From Knufia peltigerae (taxonomy: Eukaryota; Ascomycota; Eurotiomycetes; Chaetothyriales; Trichomeriaceae), in the NCBI GenBank assembly GCA_030247855.1, contig JAPDRN010000057.1:1-64000 (forward strand): a stretch of DNA of 64,000 nt, written 5' to 3'. The notes beneath the pieces were generated by a model. It was not told the DNA's origin. It saw only the letters and a program-made list of their open reading frames with translations, and did not search any database. The position numbers were made by a program, and so were the translations under genes. Position 1 is the stretch's first letter. Each line of letters opens with the position of its first letter. Shown piece by piece: positions 50,513-58,901 of the stretch.

Positions 50513-51699
50513 AGCAGGGATCTCATCTGGAGCAGCAAGCGGATGCGCTCGCGCAGGGCGGAGGAATCATGCGGCGAAGGCGGCGTGAGTGCACTGGTGA
50601 CACGACTGACCGGCCATTGCAGCACCGCGGCGATGGCCTGGTCACGCGCAGCACCATCGAGTGCGGCAGCCACGGGTGCACGCAGGCGCAGGCGATGCAG
50701 GAACAACGCCTGCACGGCCTGGTAAAGACGCGCGCCATGACCGAAGCGCAGCAGCAGTTCACCACTGGCGCGGACGTGTTCCAGCAGCGAACGTCGCTCG
50801 ATCACCGGGGCGGGCAGGGCACTGCCGAAGCGTTGCGCGCGCGACCACAGCCAGCCGAGGATGGCCAGCAGCAGCGGCACCCACAGCGGCCAGCCTTGGT
50901 AGAAGATGCGCGCGCCCAGCGAGGGCGGGCGGCTGCCGTACACCAGCCAGACCGTGCCGCGCCCATAGTTGGGATCGAGCAGGTAGCGGGTCAGGTCGCG
51001 GTGTGAGAGGTCATGCAGACCGTCGCGGGCGACAGCATCGACGTCGACCGTGCGGCGGCGCGTTGATGCGGATGGGCCTTCACTGCGCATGACATCCATG
51101 TCGGCCAGCACGTCGATGCGACCCTTGCCGTGCGGCAGGCGCGCGAACGCCAGTCCTTCGTTGCCGCCCCATCGGCGCTCGGCCGTGGCGTTGGCCTGGA
51201 AGCCCAGGCTGAAGCGCCGGCCGCCGCAGAACTCGACATGGCTGGGATCGTCGACCACATGGAAAGGCTGGCAGTCGCTGCCATGGAACAGGCTGTCCAC
51301 GCCGATCCTGTCCAGCAATGGCCCCTGCGTGCTGCTGGCATCGTCCTCGGCCGGCGGCTGCGTGCGCAGCAGCAGATGGCCGCCGGTATCTACCCAATCC
51401 AGCAGGGCCTGCGCAGTGCGCGGCGGCATGTCGGCGGTGTCCTGCAGCAGCACCAGTGTATCGGTGGCAGCCAGTGGCATCTGTGCCAGGTCCAACCGCT
51501 GCCGGGACTGCACCTCGATGCCGTCTGCGCGCAGGGCCTGGCCCAGCACATACAGCGGGTTGTAGCTGGCTTCGCCCTGCGGCGGCAGCACGACGGTCTC
51601 GGTCACCTTTTCGTGCGTGCGCAGGAACAGGATGGTCAGCGGCACCCCGAGCAGGACCAGCGCGCCGAGCAGCAACGACCAGAACAGGCGCGGGCTCAT
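50509..51699 (-). CDS. DUF4350 domain protein
   Basis: A 396-residue membrane protein. An N-terminal helix (LFWSLLLGALVLLGVPLTILFL) precedes a periplasmic Rossmann-like DUF4350 domain (YNPLYVLGQALRADGIEVQS, LLQDTADMPPRTAQALLDWVDTGG). A second helix (WPLWVPLLLAILGWLW) and a cytosolic C-terminal region follow. Function unknown. It is a fixed neighbour of MoxR/DUF58 genes in many proteobacteria. ATG 51699 overlaps the previous gene by 4 bp. Confidence 0.9.
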   Translation of the reverse strand: MSPRLFWSLLLGALVLLGVPLTILFLRTHEKVTETVVLPPQGEASYNPLYVLGQALRADGIEVQSRQRLDLAQMPLAATDTLVLLQDTADMPPRTAQALLDWVDTGGHLLLRTQPPAEDDASSTQGPLLDRIGVDSLFHGSDCQPFHVVDDPSHVEFCGGRRFSLGFQANATAERRWGGNEGLAFARLPHGKGRIDVLADMDVMRSEGPSASTRRRTVDVDAVARDGLHDLSHRDLTRYLLDPNYGRGTVWLVYGSRPPSLGARIFYQGWPLWVPLLLAILGWLWSRAQRFGSALPAPVIERRSLLEHVRASGELLLRFGHGARLYQAVQALFLHRLRLRAPVAAALDGAARDQAIAAVLQWPVSRVTSALTPPSPHDSSALRERIRLLLQMRSLL

Positions 51700-53321
51700 G
51701 CCTGCCACCCGTACTGCTGGCGCAGCGTGCTGGCCAACGCGTCGAAATCGCTGCGGGTGGGCAGGCGCCCACCGTAGGCGGCGTACTGCCACATGCGCAC
51801 GATGCGTGCGAACAGTTCACGGTCGGTGCTGTCGGACATGCGCCGCGAGGCACGCAGGCACTGTGCTTCGGTGGCACCAGGCGGCAACGCGATGCCGGTG
51901 CGCTCCACCAGCGTGCGTACGCTGGCGCGGTACAGCAGGGCCAGCGCCTGCCGCGGGCGTCCCTGGTCCCACAGCAACCCGGCCTGGGTCGCCACATCGG
52001 GCGGCAGCACCACCGGCATTTCCACCTGCTCTTCGGTGATCTGCGGTGCCTGTTTTTCCTTGCGGCGGCCGGAACCGCGCAACCACGGCAGCCACAGCCG
52101 CGCGGTCAACAGCAGCACCAGCAGCAGGACACCCAGCAGCCCCCACAGGCCCCATTCGGCGATCCGTGCCAGCCACAGCTGGCCGCTCCTGCGCGCCTTG
52201 CGGTCTGCGTCGCTGCTGCTGTCCTTCTGCAGCTCTTTCTTGTCTTTCTTCTTTTCGGCGGCGTCTTCGATCGGCTTCCATCGGCTGACCTGCCGCGTCG
52301 GCCGCTGCAACGGATCTTCGTAGGCGCGGTTCACGGCCTGACGGAAGCCAGCGGTATCCACCGGCGTGTCACCGAAGATCACCGCCGGTGTATTGGCCGG
52401 ATCGTTTTCCGCAGTGGCCACTTCATCGGTTTCTTCCGCATCCTCGTCTTCAGCGGCGTTGGCCGTAGTGGTCTGCCCGGCGTCCTGAGTGTCGGCGTCC
52501 TGTGCATGCACGGGCGCCAACGGCAGCGCCAGGCACAGCAGCAGCACCAACGAAGAGGCGACCGGCAGCAGGCGTTCGCGCAGGCGACGCAGGGCGATTT
52601 CCACGTCCCAGGCTTCCATCTGCGTGCGCCGGTTCAAGTACAGGCCGAAGCCGGCGCCCACGTAGAACGGCCCGATCAGCGCCGCCGCCAGCCAGCACAA
52701 CAGGTTGAGGCCAAGCTTGGCCCAGGCAGGCGCCTCTACGCTGACCATCGCCCATGCCGCGCGCCAGGATTCGGGTAGCAGTTCCAAGGGGATGAAGATG
52801 AAGATGGTGGCGATCGCGCCCACCACCAGCACCAGCTCGAATGCCAGGCAGATCATCGCCAGCACCAGTGCAGGGCCCGCGGCGCCGGCAGCCACCGCTC
52901 GGCGGCGCGCGCCCCGCTGGGCGGGCGCATTGCCCTCCAGCAGATTGACCGGCAGGCACAGGCTGCGCAAACCGCTGAAACGGCGCCAGCCCAGGTAGCC
53001 CCAGAAGCCGCTGCCACCCCACTGCCGCTGTGCGCGCAGTGCAGCGCGCGCACCGACCCGTTCGCCGAAGATGCCGCGTGAGAGTACGTACAGCGGCGCG
53101 CGCTCGAACAACGGTTTGCACCACCACATCGCCAGCCAGGCCCAGCCGAAGGCATCCAGCCACCAGGCCAGCGCATTGAACAGCACGAACAACGGCGCAC
53201 TGGCCAGCAACCAGCTGCCCCACACACCGCGTGCATGGCGGCGGGCCAGCGCACTGCCCAGCTCCATCGCTTCCCAGCTGCTGCGCGCGCGCAGCACCAC
53301 GTCCAGGTGGTCAATCCGCAT
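51696..53321 (-). CDS. DUF4129 domain membrane protein
   Basis: A 541-residue protein with at least five membrane helices (SWLLASAPLFVLFNALAWWL, ALVLAMICLAFELVLVVGAI, LGLNLLCWLAAALIGPFYVG, LLPVASSLVLLLCLALPLAP, LLGVLLLVLLLTARLWLPWL). A long acidic loop rich in Asp/Glu/Thr (about 285-320) follows, and a C-terminal DUF4129 domain (ALALLYRASVRTLVERTGI) as in transglutaminase-linked proteins. ATG 53321 overlaps the SpoIIM gene by 11 bp. GTG 53339 is an alternative. Confidence 0.88.
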   Translation of the reverse strand: MRIDHLDVVLRARSSWEAMELGSALARRHARGVWGSWLLASAPLFVLFNALAWWLDAFGWAWLAMWWCKPLFERAPLYVLSRGIFGERVGARAALRAQRQWGGSGFWGYLGWRRFSGLRSLCLPVNLLEGNAPAQRGARRRAVAAGAAGPALVLAMICLAFELVLVVGAIATIFIFIPLELLPESWRAAWAMVSVEAPAWAKLGLNLLCWLAAALIGPFYVGAGFGLYLNRRTQMEAWDVEIALRRLRERLLPVASSLVLLLCLALPLAPVHAQDADTQDAGQTTTANAAEDEDAEETDEVATAENDPANTPAVIFGDTPVDTAGFRQAVNRAYEDPLQRPTRQVSRWKPIEDAAEKKKDKKELQKDSSSDADRKARRSGQLWLARIAEWGLWGLLGVLLLVLLLTARLWLPWLRGSGRRKEKQAPQITEEQVEMPVVLPPDVATQAGLLWDQGRPRQALALLYRASVRTLVERTGIALPPGATEAQCLRASRRMSDSTDRELFARIVRMWQYAAYGGRLPTRSDFDALASTLRQQYGWQA

Positions 53322-54303
53322 GGCTGCCTCCGCGTCCACCGCGCCACAGCCACAGCAGCACGCCGGCCCACAGCACCCCGGCCACGCTGAACTTCACGGC
53401 AGCCGGGATTTCGGCGATGGAGGACCAGAACGCTTCCACGAACGCTGCCAGCAGCAACATGAAGGCCACACCCAGGCACAGCCGCGCGCCGATGCGCCCC
53501 CCTTCAACCAGCGCATCCAGACGGCGGCGCCGCCCGGGCGCCAGCAGTTTCATGCCCAGCTGCAGGCCGGCACCGCCAGCGATCACGATGGCGGTCAGTT
53601 CGAACGCGCCGTGACCGACCACGAAGCGCCAGAACGGGCCACCATGGCCGATGTGCTGCAGATGGCCCGCCACCGAGCCGATGGTGATGCCGTTGAACAA
53701 CAGCACCAGCAACGTGCCCAACCCCGCCAGCAGGCCGCTGGCGAAGGTGCGCAGGGCGATGCTGATGTTGTTCATGATGTAGTAGCCGAACATCATCCAG
53801 TCGGTGCCGCTGTCGCGGCCCAGGCGCTCGGCGGATGGATCGTACATGCGCTCCATCTCGGCGATCTGGCCGTTGTCCATCAGCAGGTGGATGCTGTCCG
53901 GGTATACCTGCACCAGCACGAAGCAGGCCAGCGCCGGCACGGCGAACATCGCCAGCGCGGCCCACATGCTGCGCGCCTGGCTGCGTACCAGCAGCGGGAA
54001 ATCAGCGACCAGGAATTCCAGCGCGCGCCGCCAGCGGGTGGGTGGCGTGCGGTACAGCACGCCATGGCCGTGCTGCATCAGCTGCTGCAGACGCTGCACC
54101 AGCTGCGGGCTGTAGCCGCGTTCGCGGGCCAGCGCCAGCTGCTGGCACAGCCGTCGGTAACGCTGCGGGAAGCTGACATCGCCGGCTTCTTCCGCGCCCG
54201 GCCTGCGCCGACGCCGACGCGAGGCACCGGCGCGATGCTGCAGCCACTGCTCCAGGTCATGCCATTCCTGTTGATGGCGGGCGACGAACTGCTCCTGCTT
54301 CAT
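53311..54303 (-). CDS. SpoIIM-family integral membrane protein
   Basis: A 330-residue protein: a basic, helical cytosolic N-terminal half (QHRAGASRRRRRRPG), then five or six membrane helices with the SpoIIM motif NNISIALRTFASGLLAGLGTL and GHGAFELTAIVIAGGAGLQLG. In Bacillus this fold supports cell-wall remodelling at the forespore. In non-sporing bacteria its role is unknown. It overlaps the RDD gene by 4 bp. Confidence 0.92.
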   Translation of the reverse strand: MKQEQFVARHQQEWHDLEQWLQHRAGASRRRRRRPGAEEAGDVSFPQRYRRLCQQLALARERGYSPQLVQRLQQLMQHGHGVLYRTPPTRWRRALEFLVADFPLLVRSQARSMWAALAMFAVPALACFVLVQVYPDSIHLLMDNGQIAEMERMYDPSAERLGRDSGTDWMMFGYYIMNNISIALRTFASGLLAGLGTLLVLLFNGITIGSVAGHLQHIGHGGPFWRFVVGHGAFELTAIVIAGGAGLQLGMKLLAPGRRRRLDALVEGGRIGARLCLGVAFMLLLAAFVEAFWSSIAEIPAAVKFSVAGVLWAGVLLWLWRGGRGGSHAD

Positions 54304-54989
54304 CGTCGACCCAGCAACCAGTTGGCCATCGCATACAGGCGCAGCACGCCGACCTGGCCGGACGCACTGGTCAACGGTTCGGCGATGCTGGCGAGTTCCT
54401 GCTGGCGCGCGGGTGACAGGCGCGGTGCGCGCTCGGCGAAGGCCATCACCGCCGCCTGTTCCTCCGGCCGCAGCGGTTGCGGCGGGGCCAGCACGCTGTC
54501 GATGGTGGCCGGCGGCGGCAGGTAAAGCGACGGTGTATGCACCACCATCGTGCCGGCAACCAGATCGCCCAGGCGGCGGCCATGCGGATCGAACAGGCTG
54601 CTGATCAGGCCCAGCGCGTAGCCGAAGGGCAGCATGTCCACGGTGCGCAGCAGGTTGCGGGTGATCGAGGCCATCCAGCCTACCGGCGCGCCATCCTGTG
54701 CCAGTACCCGCAGGCCCAGCACGCGCTTGCCGAGGGTACGGCCCCACAGCGCTTCGCAGACGATGGGGTAGGCCCACATCAGCAGGAACATCAGTGCCAT
54801 GTACAGGCCGCGGCCGAACTCATCGAGCAGGGCCAGCGGAATGGACAGCGCGGTCAGCGCGCCGAAGCGGACGGCCAGGTCGATCAGCCAGGCCAGCGCA
54901 CGCGGCATCGGCCCGGCCGCAGGCAACTGCAGAGGCACGCCTTCCGGCGTTACCACCTCGCGGTAGGTATCGAGCATCGGCGCGGCCAT
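54300..54989 (-). CDS. RDD family membrane protein
   Basis: A 229-residue protein with the RDD signature region PRALAWLIDLAVRFGALTALS, further helices and GRTLGKRVLGLRVLAQDG, the typical cytosolic loop. It is the first gene of the six-gene operon, with 124 bp between its start and the stop of the carbonic-anhydrase-like gene upstream. ATG 54989 or 54977. RDD proteins are proposed ion exchangers, which is uncertain here. Confidence 0.88.
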   Translation of the reverse strand: MAAPMLDTYREVVTPEGVPLQLPAAGPMPRALAWLIDLAVRFGALTALSIPLALLDEFGRGLYMALMFLLMWAYPIVCEALWGRTLGKRVLGLRVLAQDGAPVGWMASITRNLLRTVDMLPFGYALGLISSLFDPHGRRLGDLVAGTMVVHTPSLYLPPPATIDSVLAPPQPLRPEEQAAVMAFAERAPRLSPARQQELASIAEPLTSASGQVGVLRLYAMANWLLGRR

Positions 54990-55113
54990 CAGCGCGATGG
55001 CCGCCGAAGTGGGCGCTGGAGTCCTCTCCGGCGTGCAGCCACGGGCATGGGGGTCTCGACGGTTCCTGGTCGGGCCCAGACTTTAGCAGAGCCCGGCCAT
55101 TGGCGAGGCGGCC

Positions 55114-55644
55114 TCAGCCCAGGTATTCGTCCTTCAGCCGCACGTAGTGGTCGGCCGAATAGTGCAGCGACTCGATCTCCTTGTCGCTGAGCGTGCGCGC
55201 CGGACGGGCAGGGTTGCCCACCCACAGTTCGCCTTCGCCCACTACCTTGCCGGGGCCGACCACTGCACCGGCACCGACGAAGCCATGGCGCTCGACCCGG
55301 GCACCGTCGAGGATGCACGCGCCCATGCCGATCAGGCTGTAATCGCCGATGCTGCAGGCGTGGATGATGCAGCCATGGCCGACGGTGACGCCTTCGCCGA
55401 TCAGGGTCGGGTAGCCGGCCTTGTTGTACGGGCTGTGGTGGCTGACGTGGATGATGGTGCCGTCCTGCACGTTGGTGCGTGCACCGATGCGCACGAAATT
55501 GACGTCGCCACGGATGACCGTGCCCGGCCAGACCGACACGTCATCGGCCAGTTCGACATCACCGATGATGGTGCAGGCCGGATCGACATACACACGCTGG
55601 CCGAGTACCGGCATCTTGTCGCGGAAAGGGCGCAGCGGGGTCAT
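55114..55644 (-). CDS. Gamma-class carbonic anhydrase-like protein (YrdA type)
   Basis: A 176-residue left-handed beta-helix protein made of hexapeptide repeats (VSVWPGTVIRGDVNFVRIG, IGEGVTVGHGCIIHACSIGD). Metal-binding histidines lie in IIHVSHH and VGHGCIIHAC, as in YrdA/PaaY relatives, and a C-terminal helix closes the trimer. Whether it has carbonic anhydrase activity is not certain for this group. ATG 55644 was chosen as the family start. Confidence 0.9.
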   Translation of the reverse strand: MTPLRPFRDKMPVLGQRVYVDPACTIIGDVELADDVSVWPGTVIRGDVNFVRIGARTNVQDGTIIHVSHHSPYNKAGYPTLIGEGVTVGHGCIIHACSIGDYSLIGMGACILDGARVERHGFVGAGAVVGPGKVVGEGELWVGNPARPARTLSDKEIESLHYSADHYVRLKDEYLG

Positions 55645-55742
55645 CGGTGTCTCCGGCAGATCAGGGCAATCGTGATGATGATACGCGCTCTGCCGATGCC
55701 GACCCCGCGGGCACCTGCAGCGGCCGGGATGCTTCATGGATC

Positions 55743-55807
55743 CGTGTCGACCAAGGTCGACACCTACCAGAGCGGACCGCGAGTAGATCCACGCCATGCG
55801 TGGATGG
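55743..55807. repeat. Two GTAG palindromes
   Basis: tgtcgaccaaggtcgacacctacc (55745-55768, inverted) and gtagatccacgccatgcgtggat (55783-55805) lie 18 bp before the mnmG stop codon. Confidence 0.83.
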
Positions 55808-55824
55808 CATTTGCCGATCCCGCG

Positions 55825-57714
55825 TTACGCCACGCGTCCGCGCCGCGCGCGTTCCAGGTGCACCAGCAGCAGCGAGATCGCCGCCGGGGTCATGCCGGGA
55901 ATGCGCTGTGCCTGGCCGATGGTCTGCGGACGAACGCGCTCCAGCTTCTGCAGTGCTTCGGCCGACAGCCCGCGCACGATGGCGTAGTCGAAATCGCCGG
56001 CAATCGGGGTTGCTTCATGCCGCTGCTGGCGCTCGATCTCCTCGCGCTGGCGATCCAGGTAACCGGCGTACTTCACGCCGATCTCCACCTGTTCGGCCAC
56101 CTTGCCATCGGCCACGGCCGGGCCGAGCGAGGGTACCCGCATCAGCTGCGCGTAATCCAGTTCCGGGCGCTTGATCAGGTCCAGCACATTGGTTTCGCGG
56201 CTGACCGCCACGCCCAGCGTTTCCTGCACTTCGCGGCCCAGCGCATTGGCCGGCGTCGCCCAAAGCGCGCCCAGGCGTGTGCGTTCTGCGGCCACTGCGG
56301 CCTGCTTGGTTTCGAAGGCACTCCAGCGACGATCATCGACCAGGCCCATGTCGCGGCCGGCAGGGGTCAGGCGCTGGTCGGCGTTGTCTTCGCGCAGCTG
56401 CAGGCGGTATTCGGCGCGGCTGGTGAACATGCGGTACGGCTCGTTGGTGCCGTGGGTGATCAGGTCATCCACCAGCACGCCCAGATACGCTTCGTCGCGG
56501 CGCGGGCACCAGCCCTCCAGCCCGCGCACCTGGCGCGCGGCGTTGAGGCCGGCCAGCAGGCCCTGCGCGGCAGCTTCTTCATAACCGGTGGTGCCGTTGA
56601 TCTGGCCGGCGAAGAACAGGCCGTTGACCAGCTTGGTTTCCAGCGAGGCCTTCAGGCCGCGTGGATCGAAGAAGTCGTATTCGATGGCATAGCCGGGGCG
56701 GGTGATGTGCGCGTTGGCGAAACCACGGATGCTGCGCACCATCGCCAGCTGCACGTCGAACGGCAGCGAGGTGGAAATGCCGTTGGGATAGATCTCGACG
56801 ATGCCCAAGCCTTCAGGCTCGACGAAGATCTGGTGGCTGGCCTTCTCGGCGAAGCGCACCACCTTGTCCTCGATGGAGGGGCAGTAGCGCGGGCCGATGC
56901 CTTCGATCTGGCCGCTGTACAGCGGCGAGCGGTGCAGCGCGTCGCGGATGATCTGGTGGGTCTGCTCGCTGGTGTGGGTGATCCAGCAGCTGACCTGCTG
57001 CGGATGTTCATCCACCGAGCCGAGGAAGGACATCACCGGGCGCGGCGTGTCGCCGGGTTGCTCGTCCATCACGCTGTAGTCCAGCGAACGGCCGTCGATG
57101 CGCGGCGGCGTGCCGGTCTTCAGGCGGTCCACCTGGAACGGCCGCTCGCGCAGGCGCGCAGCCAGCGTGGTGGCCGGCGGATCGCCCATGCGGCCGGCAG
57201 CGTACTGGGTCGGGCCGACGTGGATCTTGCCGGCCAGGAAGGTGCCGGCGGTCAGCACCACGGCCTCGGCATCGAAACGCAGGCCGGTCTGGGTGATGAC
57301 CCCGCGCACGTGGTCGCCCTCGATGACCAGGTCATCCACCGCCGCCTGGAACACGGTCAGGTTGGCCTGGCCCTCGACGATGGCGCGGATCGCCATGCGG
57401 TACAGGTTGCGGTCGGCCTGGCAGCGGGTGGCGCGCACGGCCGGGCCCTTGGAGGCGTTGAGGGTGCGCCACTGGATGCCGGCGCGGTCGGCGGCATGCG
57501 CCATCGCACCGCCGAGGGCGTCGATTTCCTTGACCAGATGGCCCTTGCCGATGCCACCGATGGCCGGGTTGCAGCTCATCGCCCCCACCGTTTCGATGTT
57601 GTGGGTCAGCAACAGGGTGCGCACGCCGGTACGGGCCGCAGCCAACGCGGCCTCGGTGCCGGCGTGGCCACCGCCGATGACGATGACGTCGTAACGATGG
57701 AAGGAATCGATCAT
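55825..57714 (-). CDS. mnmG: tRNA uridine-5-carboxymethylaminomethyl(34) synthesis enzyme MnmG
   Basis: A 629-residue FAD protein (GidA/MnmG). It forms a complex with MnmE and installs the cmnm5 group on wobble uridine of several tRNAs. FAD-binding GGGHAGTEAALAAAR is near residue 14, followed by SCNPAIGGIGKGHLVKEIDALGG, YCPSIEDKVVRF with a catalytic-type cysteine, and NGLFFAGQINGTTGYEEAAAQG. The C-terminal helical domain ends at GRVA. Promoter lies in the AT-richer stretch 57820-57865. Confidence 0.97.
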   Translation of the reverse strand: MIDSFHRYDVIVIGGGHAGTEAALAAARTGVRTLLLTHNIETVGAMSCNPAIGGIGKGHLVKEIDALGGAMAHAADRAGIQWRTLNASKGPAVRATRCQADRNLYRMAIRAIVEGQANLTVFQAAVDDLVIEGDHVRGVITQTGLRFDAEAVVLTAGTFLAGKIHVGPTQYAAGRMGDPPATTLAARLRERPFQVDRLKTGTPPRIDGRSLDYSVMDEQPGDTPRPVMSFLGSVDEHPQQVSCWITHTSEQTHQIIRDALHRSPLYSGQIEGIGPRYCPSIEDKVVRFAEKASHQIFVEPEGLGIVEIYPNGISTSLPFDVQLAMVRSIRGFANAHITRPGYAIEYDFFDPRGLKASLETKLVNGLFFAGQINGTTGYEEAAAQGLLAGLNAARQVRGLEGWCPRRDEAYLGVLVDDLITHGTNEPYRMFTSRAEYRLQLREDNADQRLTPAGRDMGLVDDRRWSAFETKQAAVAAERTRLGALWATPANALGREVQETLGVAVSRETNVLDLIKRPELDYAQLMRVPSLGPAVADGKVAEQVEIGVKYAGYLDRQREEIERQQRHEATPIAGDFDYAIVRGLSAEALQKLERVRPQTIGQAQRIPGMTPAAISLLLVHLERARRGRVA

Positions 57715-57865
57715 GGGGGCTGTTCAGCAAGGGGCAGGCGCAGCCGGAGACGGCGCCGGGGTGGCGATTTTAGCGCCAATCGGGGCAGGGACGCTGGCGC
57801 CGGCCGGCCGGCGTCGAAATCAACCCTAAAGTTGGCAGGATTTTTGCAGATAACCCAATAGCACC

Positions 57866-57982
57866 CACCGTGGCTGGCGCCGCAGGCGCTGGTGACCGGA
57901 ATTGGAACAGGGGCCGGTACAGGCGCACGGTGGGGAAGCAGAGGGGCCGGCAGTCGGGGGACTGTCCGGCCCTGTTTTTTTT
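57866..57982 (+). ncRNA. Candidate small RNA ending at an intrinsic terminator
   Basis: A plus-strand Rho-independent terminator occurs with no plus-strand gene upstream, since mnmG is transcribed the other way. A TTGGCA box lies at 57832-57837, with the weak -10-like ccaata 17 bp later. A transcript of roughly 115 nt would contain a ggcgccgcaggcgc hairpin and C-poor GC-rich single strands. The 5' end is a guess, and no known family was recognised. Confidence 0.35.
57942..57982 (+). terminator. Intrinsic terminator, hairpin plus T8
   Basis: A 13-pair stem with a single bulged base (gggccgg/ccggccc and cagtc/gactg) around a 4-nt loop is followed by eight T at 57975-57982. Confidence 0.8.
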
Positions 57983-58001
57983 GGGAGGCTGGGAACGCGT
58001 C

Positions 58002-58024
58002 ATCCACGCATGGCGTGGATCTAC
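58002..58024 (-). repeat. GTAG palindrome (atccacgc class)
   Basis: atccacgcatggcgtggatctac, inverted orientation, between the two terminators. Confidence 0.83.
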
Positions 58025-58056
58025 TGTCCGCGTGCGCCCTGGTGTCCCAAACAACA

Positions 58057-58090
58057 AACGGCCCCGCAGTGCGGGGCCGTTCGTCTTTAA
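58057..58090 (-). terminator. Bidirectional intrinsic terminator
   Basis: aacggccccgc/gcggggccgtt is an 11-bp stem with a short loop. On the minus strand it is followed by gtttgttgttt, so it can end the transcript of the Tyr/Pro-rich lipoprotein gene. On the plus strand it is followed by cgtcttt. Confidence 0.7.
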
Positions 58091-58097
58091 AGGTGCC

Positions 58098-58147
58098 GAC
58101 ATCCGACAGGGCCGGAACAGGGGGGATCCAGATGTTCCTGTCGGATA
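58098..58147. repeat. Bulged hairpin
   Basis: atccgacagg pairs with cctgtcggat and an inner ggaaca pairs with tgttcc. It lies just upstream of the bidirectional terminator on the minus strand and may be part of the same 3' untranslated region. Confidence 0.5.
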
Positions 58148-58274
58148 TCGACGCAGAGCTGTTTGGGACGGGCCCTTAACGCTTTTGTCACTTTGTGACG
58201 CTGGCCGTCACCACCTGCGTAGATTGAGGCTTGGACCGTGTGAAATGCAAGATGGAACAAGCGTCAACTGTGCG

Positions 58275-58742
58275 CTATCTCTCACGATCCATGGCACGCC
58301 AGGGGGAACTGTTCATCCTCGGCGCACGCGGAGCCGGAGCCGGACGGGCCTGCGGCGGCGGCGAGGGGCGCTCGACCCGCTGTGCAGGCTGCGGCGGTCG
58401 ACGCATCGAATCCATGTTGCGCCAGGGCGAGCCGCCATTGTTCTGGCGCGGCGGCGGTGGCGGGCGGTTTTCGCCGCCATTGCCGGGACGCGGTGGCGGG
58501 CGGTGGTTGTGGTGCGGCGGGCGGTAGATCGGCCGCTGGTAGTACGGGCCGCCGTAGCCGTAATAGCCGCCGCCACCGTAATACGGATAGCCGTAGTCGG
58601 CCGGGTAGCCATAGGGGTAGCGGTATTCCACCGACGGCGCACCGTGGTAGTAACCGCCGCCGCGGCCACCGACATAGTCATAGGTGGTGCAACCGGTCAG
58701 GGCCAGCAACAGGCCACCGGCAAGCATCAGGCGCGTTTTCAT
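58275..58742 (-). CDS. Tyr/Gly/Pro-rich lipoprotein
   Basis: A 155-residue low-complexity protein. The lipobox LLALTGC places Cys18 at the mature N-terminus. It is followed by a Tyr/Gly-rich stretch (YRYPYGYPADYGYPYYGGGG), a Pro/Asn/Arg-rich stretch and SPWRxMDxxR motifs near residue 105 and the C-terminus (SPWRAMDRER). Envelope surface or glycan association is plausible but not shown. The promoter region is 58743-58901, shared with the PLP enzyme. Confidence 0.8.
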   Translation of the reverse strand: MKTRLMLAGGLLLALTGCTTYDYVGGRGGGYYHGAPSVEYRYPYGYPADYGYPYYGGGGYYGYGGPYYQRPIYRPPHHNHRPPPRPGNGGENRPPPPPRQNNGGSPWRNMDSMRRPPQPAQRVERPSPPPQARPAPAPRAPRMNSSPWRAMDRER

Positions 58743-58901
58743 GATGGGTCCCCCCAGAGGACGGGTATGCAGGCAGCTTCAGCCGCCGGCGTTGAATCAG
58801 CCCTTAATTCCGCCGCCCAGGATGAATGGCGGTGTAGGACTGCATGCTGGCATGACCGATGGCGCCCTCGCCAGCGCGGAGCCATACGTTAATCTTGCGT
58901 C

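Larger units (their letters stand above)
57715..58274. other. Gene-free region with terminators and a possible small RNA
   Basis: No protein gene fits. From left to right it holds the mnmG promoter region, a plus-strand intrinsic terminator with T8, a GTAG palindrome, a second strong terminator and two further hairpins (58098-58147; gtgacg/cgtcac at 58196-58212). Confidence 0.7.

Noticed and set aside
55147..57861. 904-codon open frame antisense to mnmG
   Set aside because: MnmG is unmistakable on the minus strand, and the antisense translation is a composition artefact.
57880..57960. Possible 4.5S signal-recognition-particle RNA (a gggaagcag stretch)
   Set aside because: The conserved loop GGTCAGGNCCGGAAGGAAGCAGC and its long flanking stem are absent.
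58000..58060. Possible tRNA remnant or attachment site near the terminators
   Set aside because: No T-loop GTTCRA motif, acceptor stem or CCA end could be placed. The structure is explained by a GTAG palindrome and a terminator.
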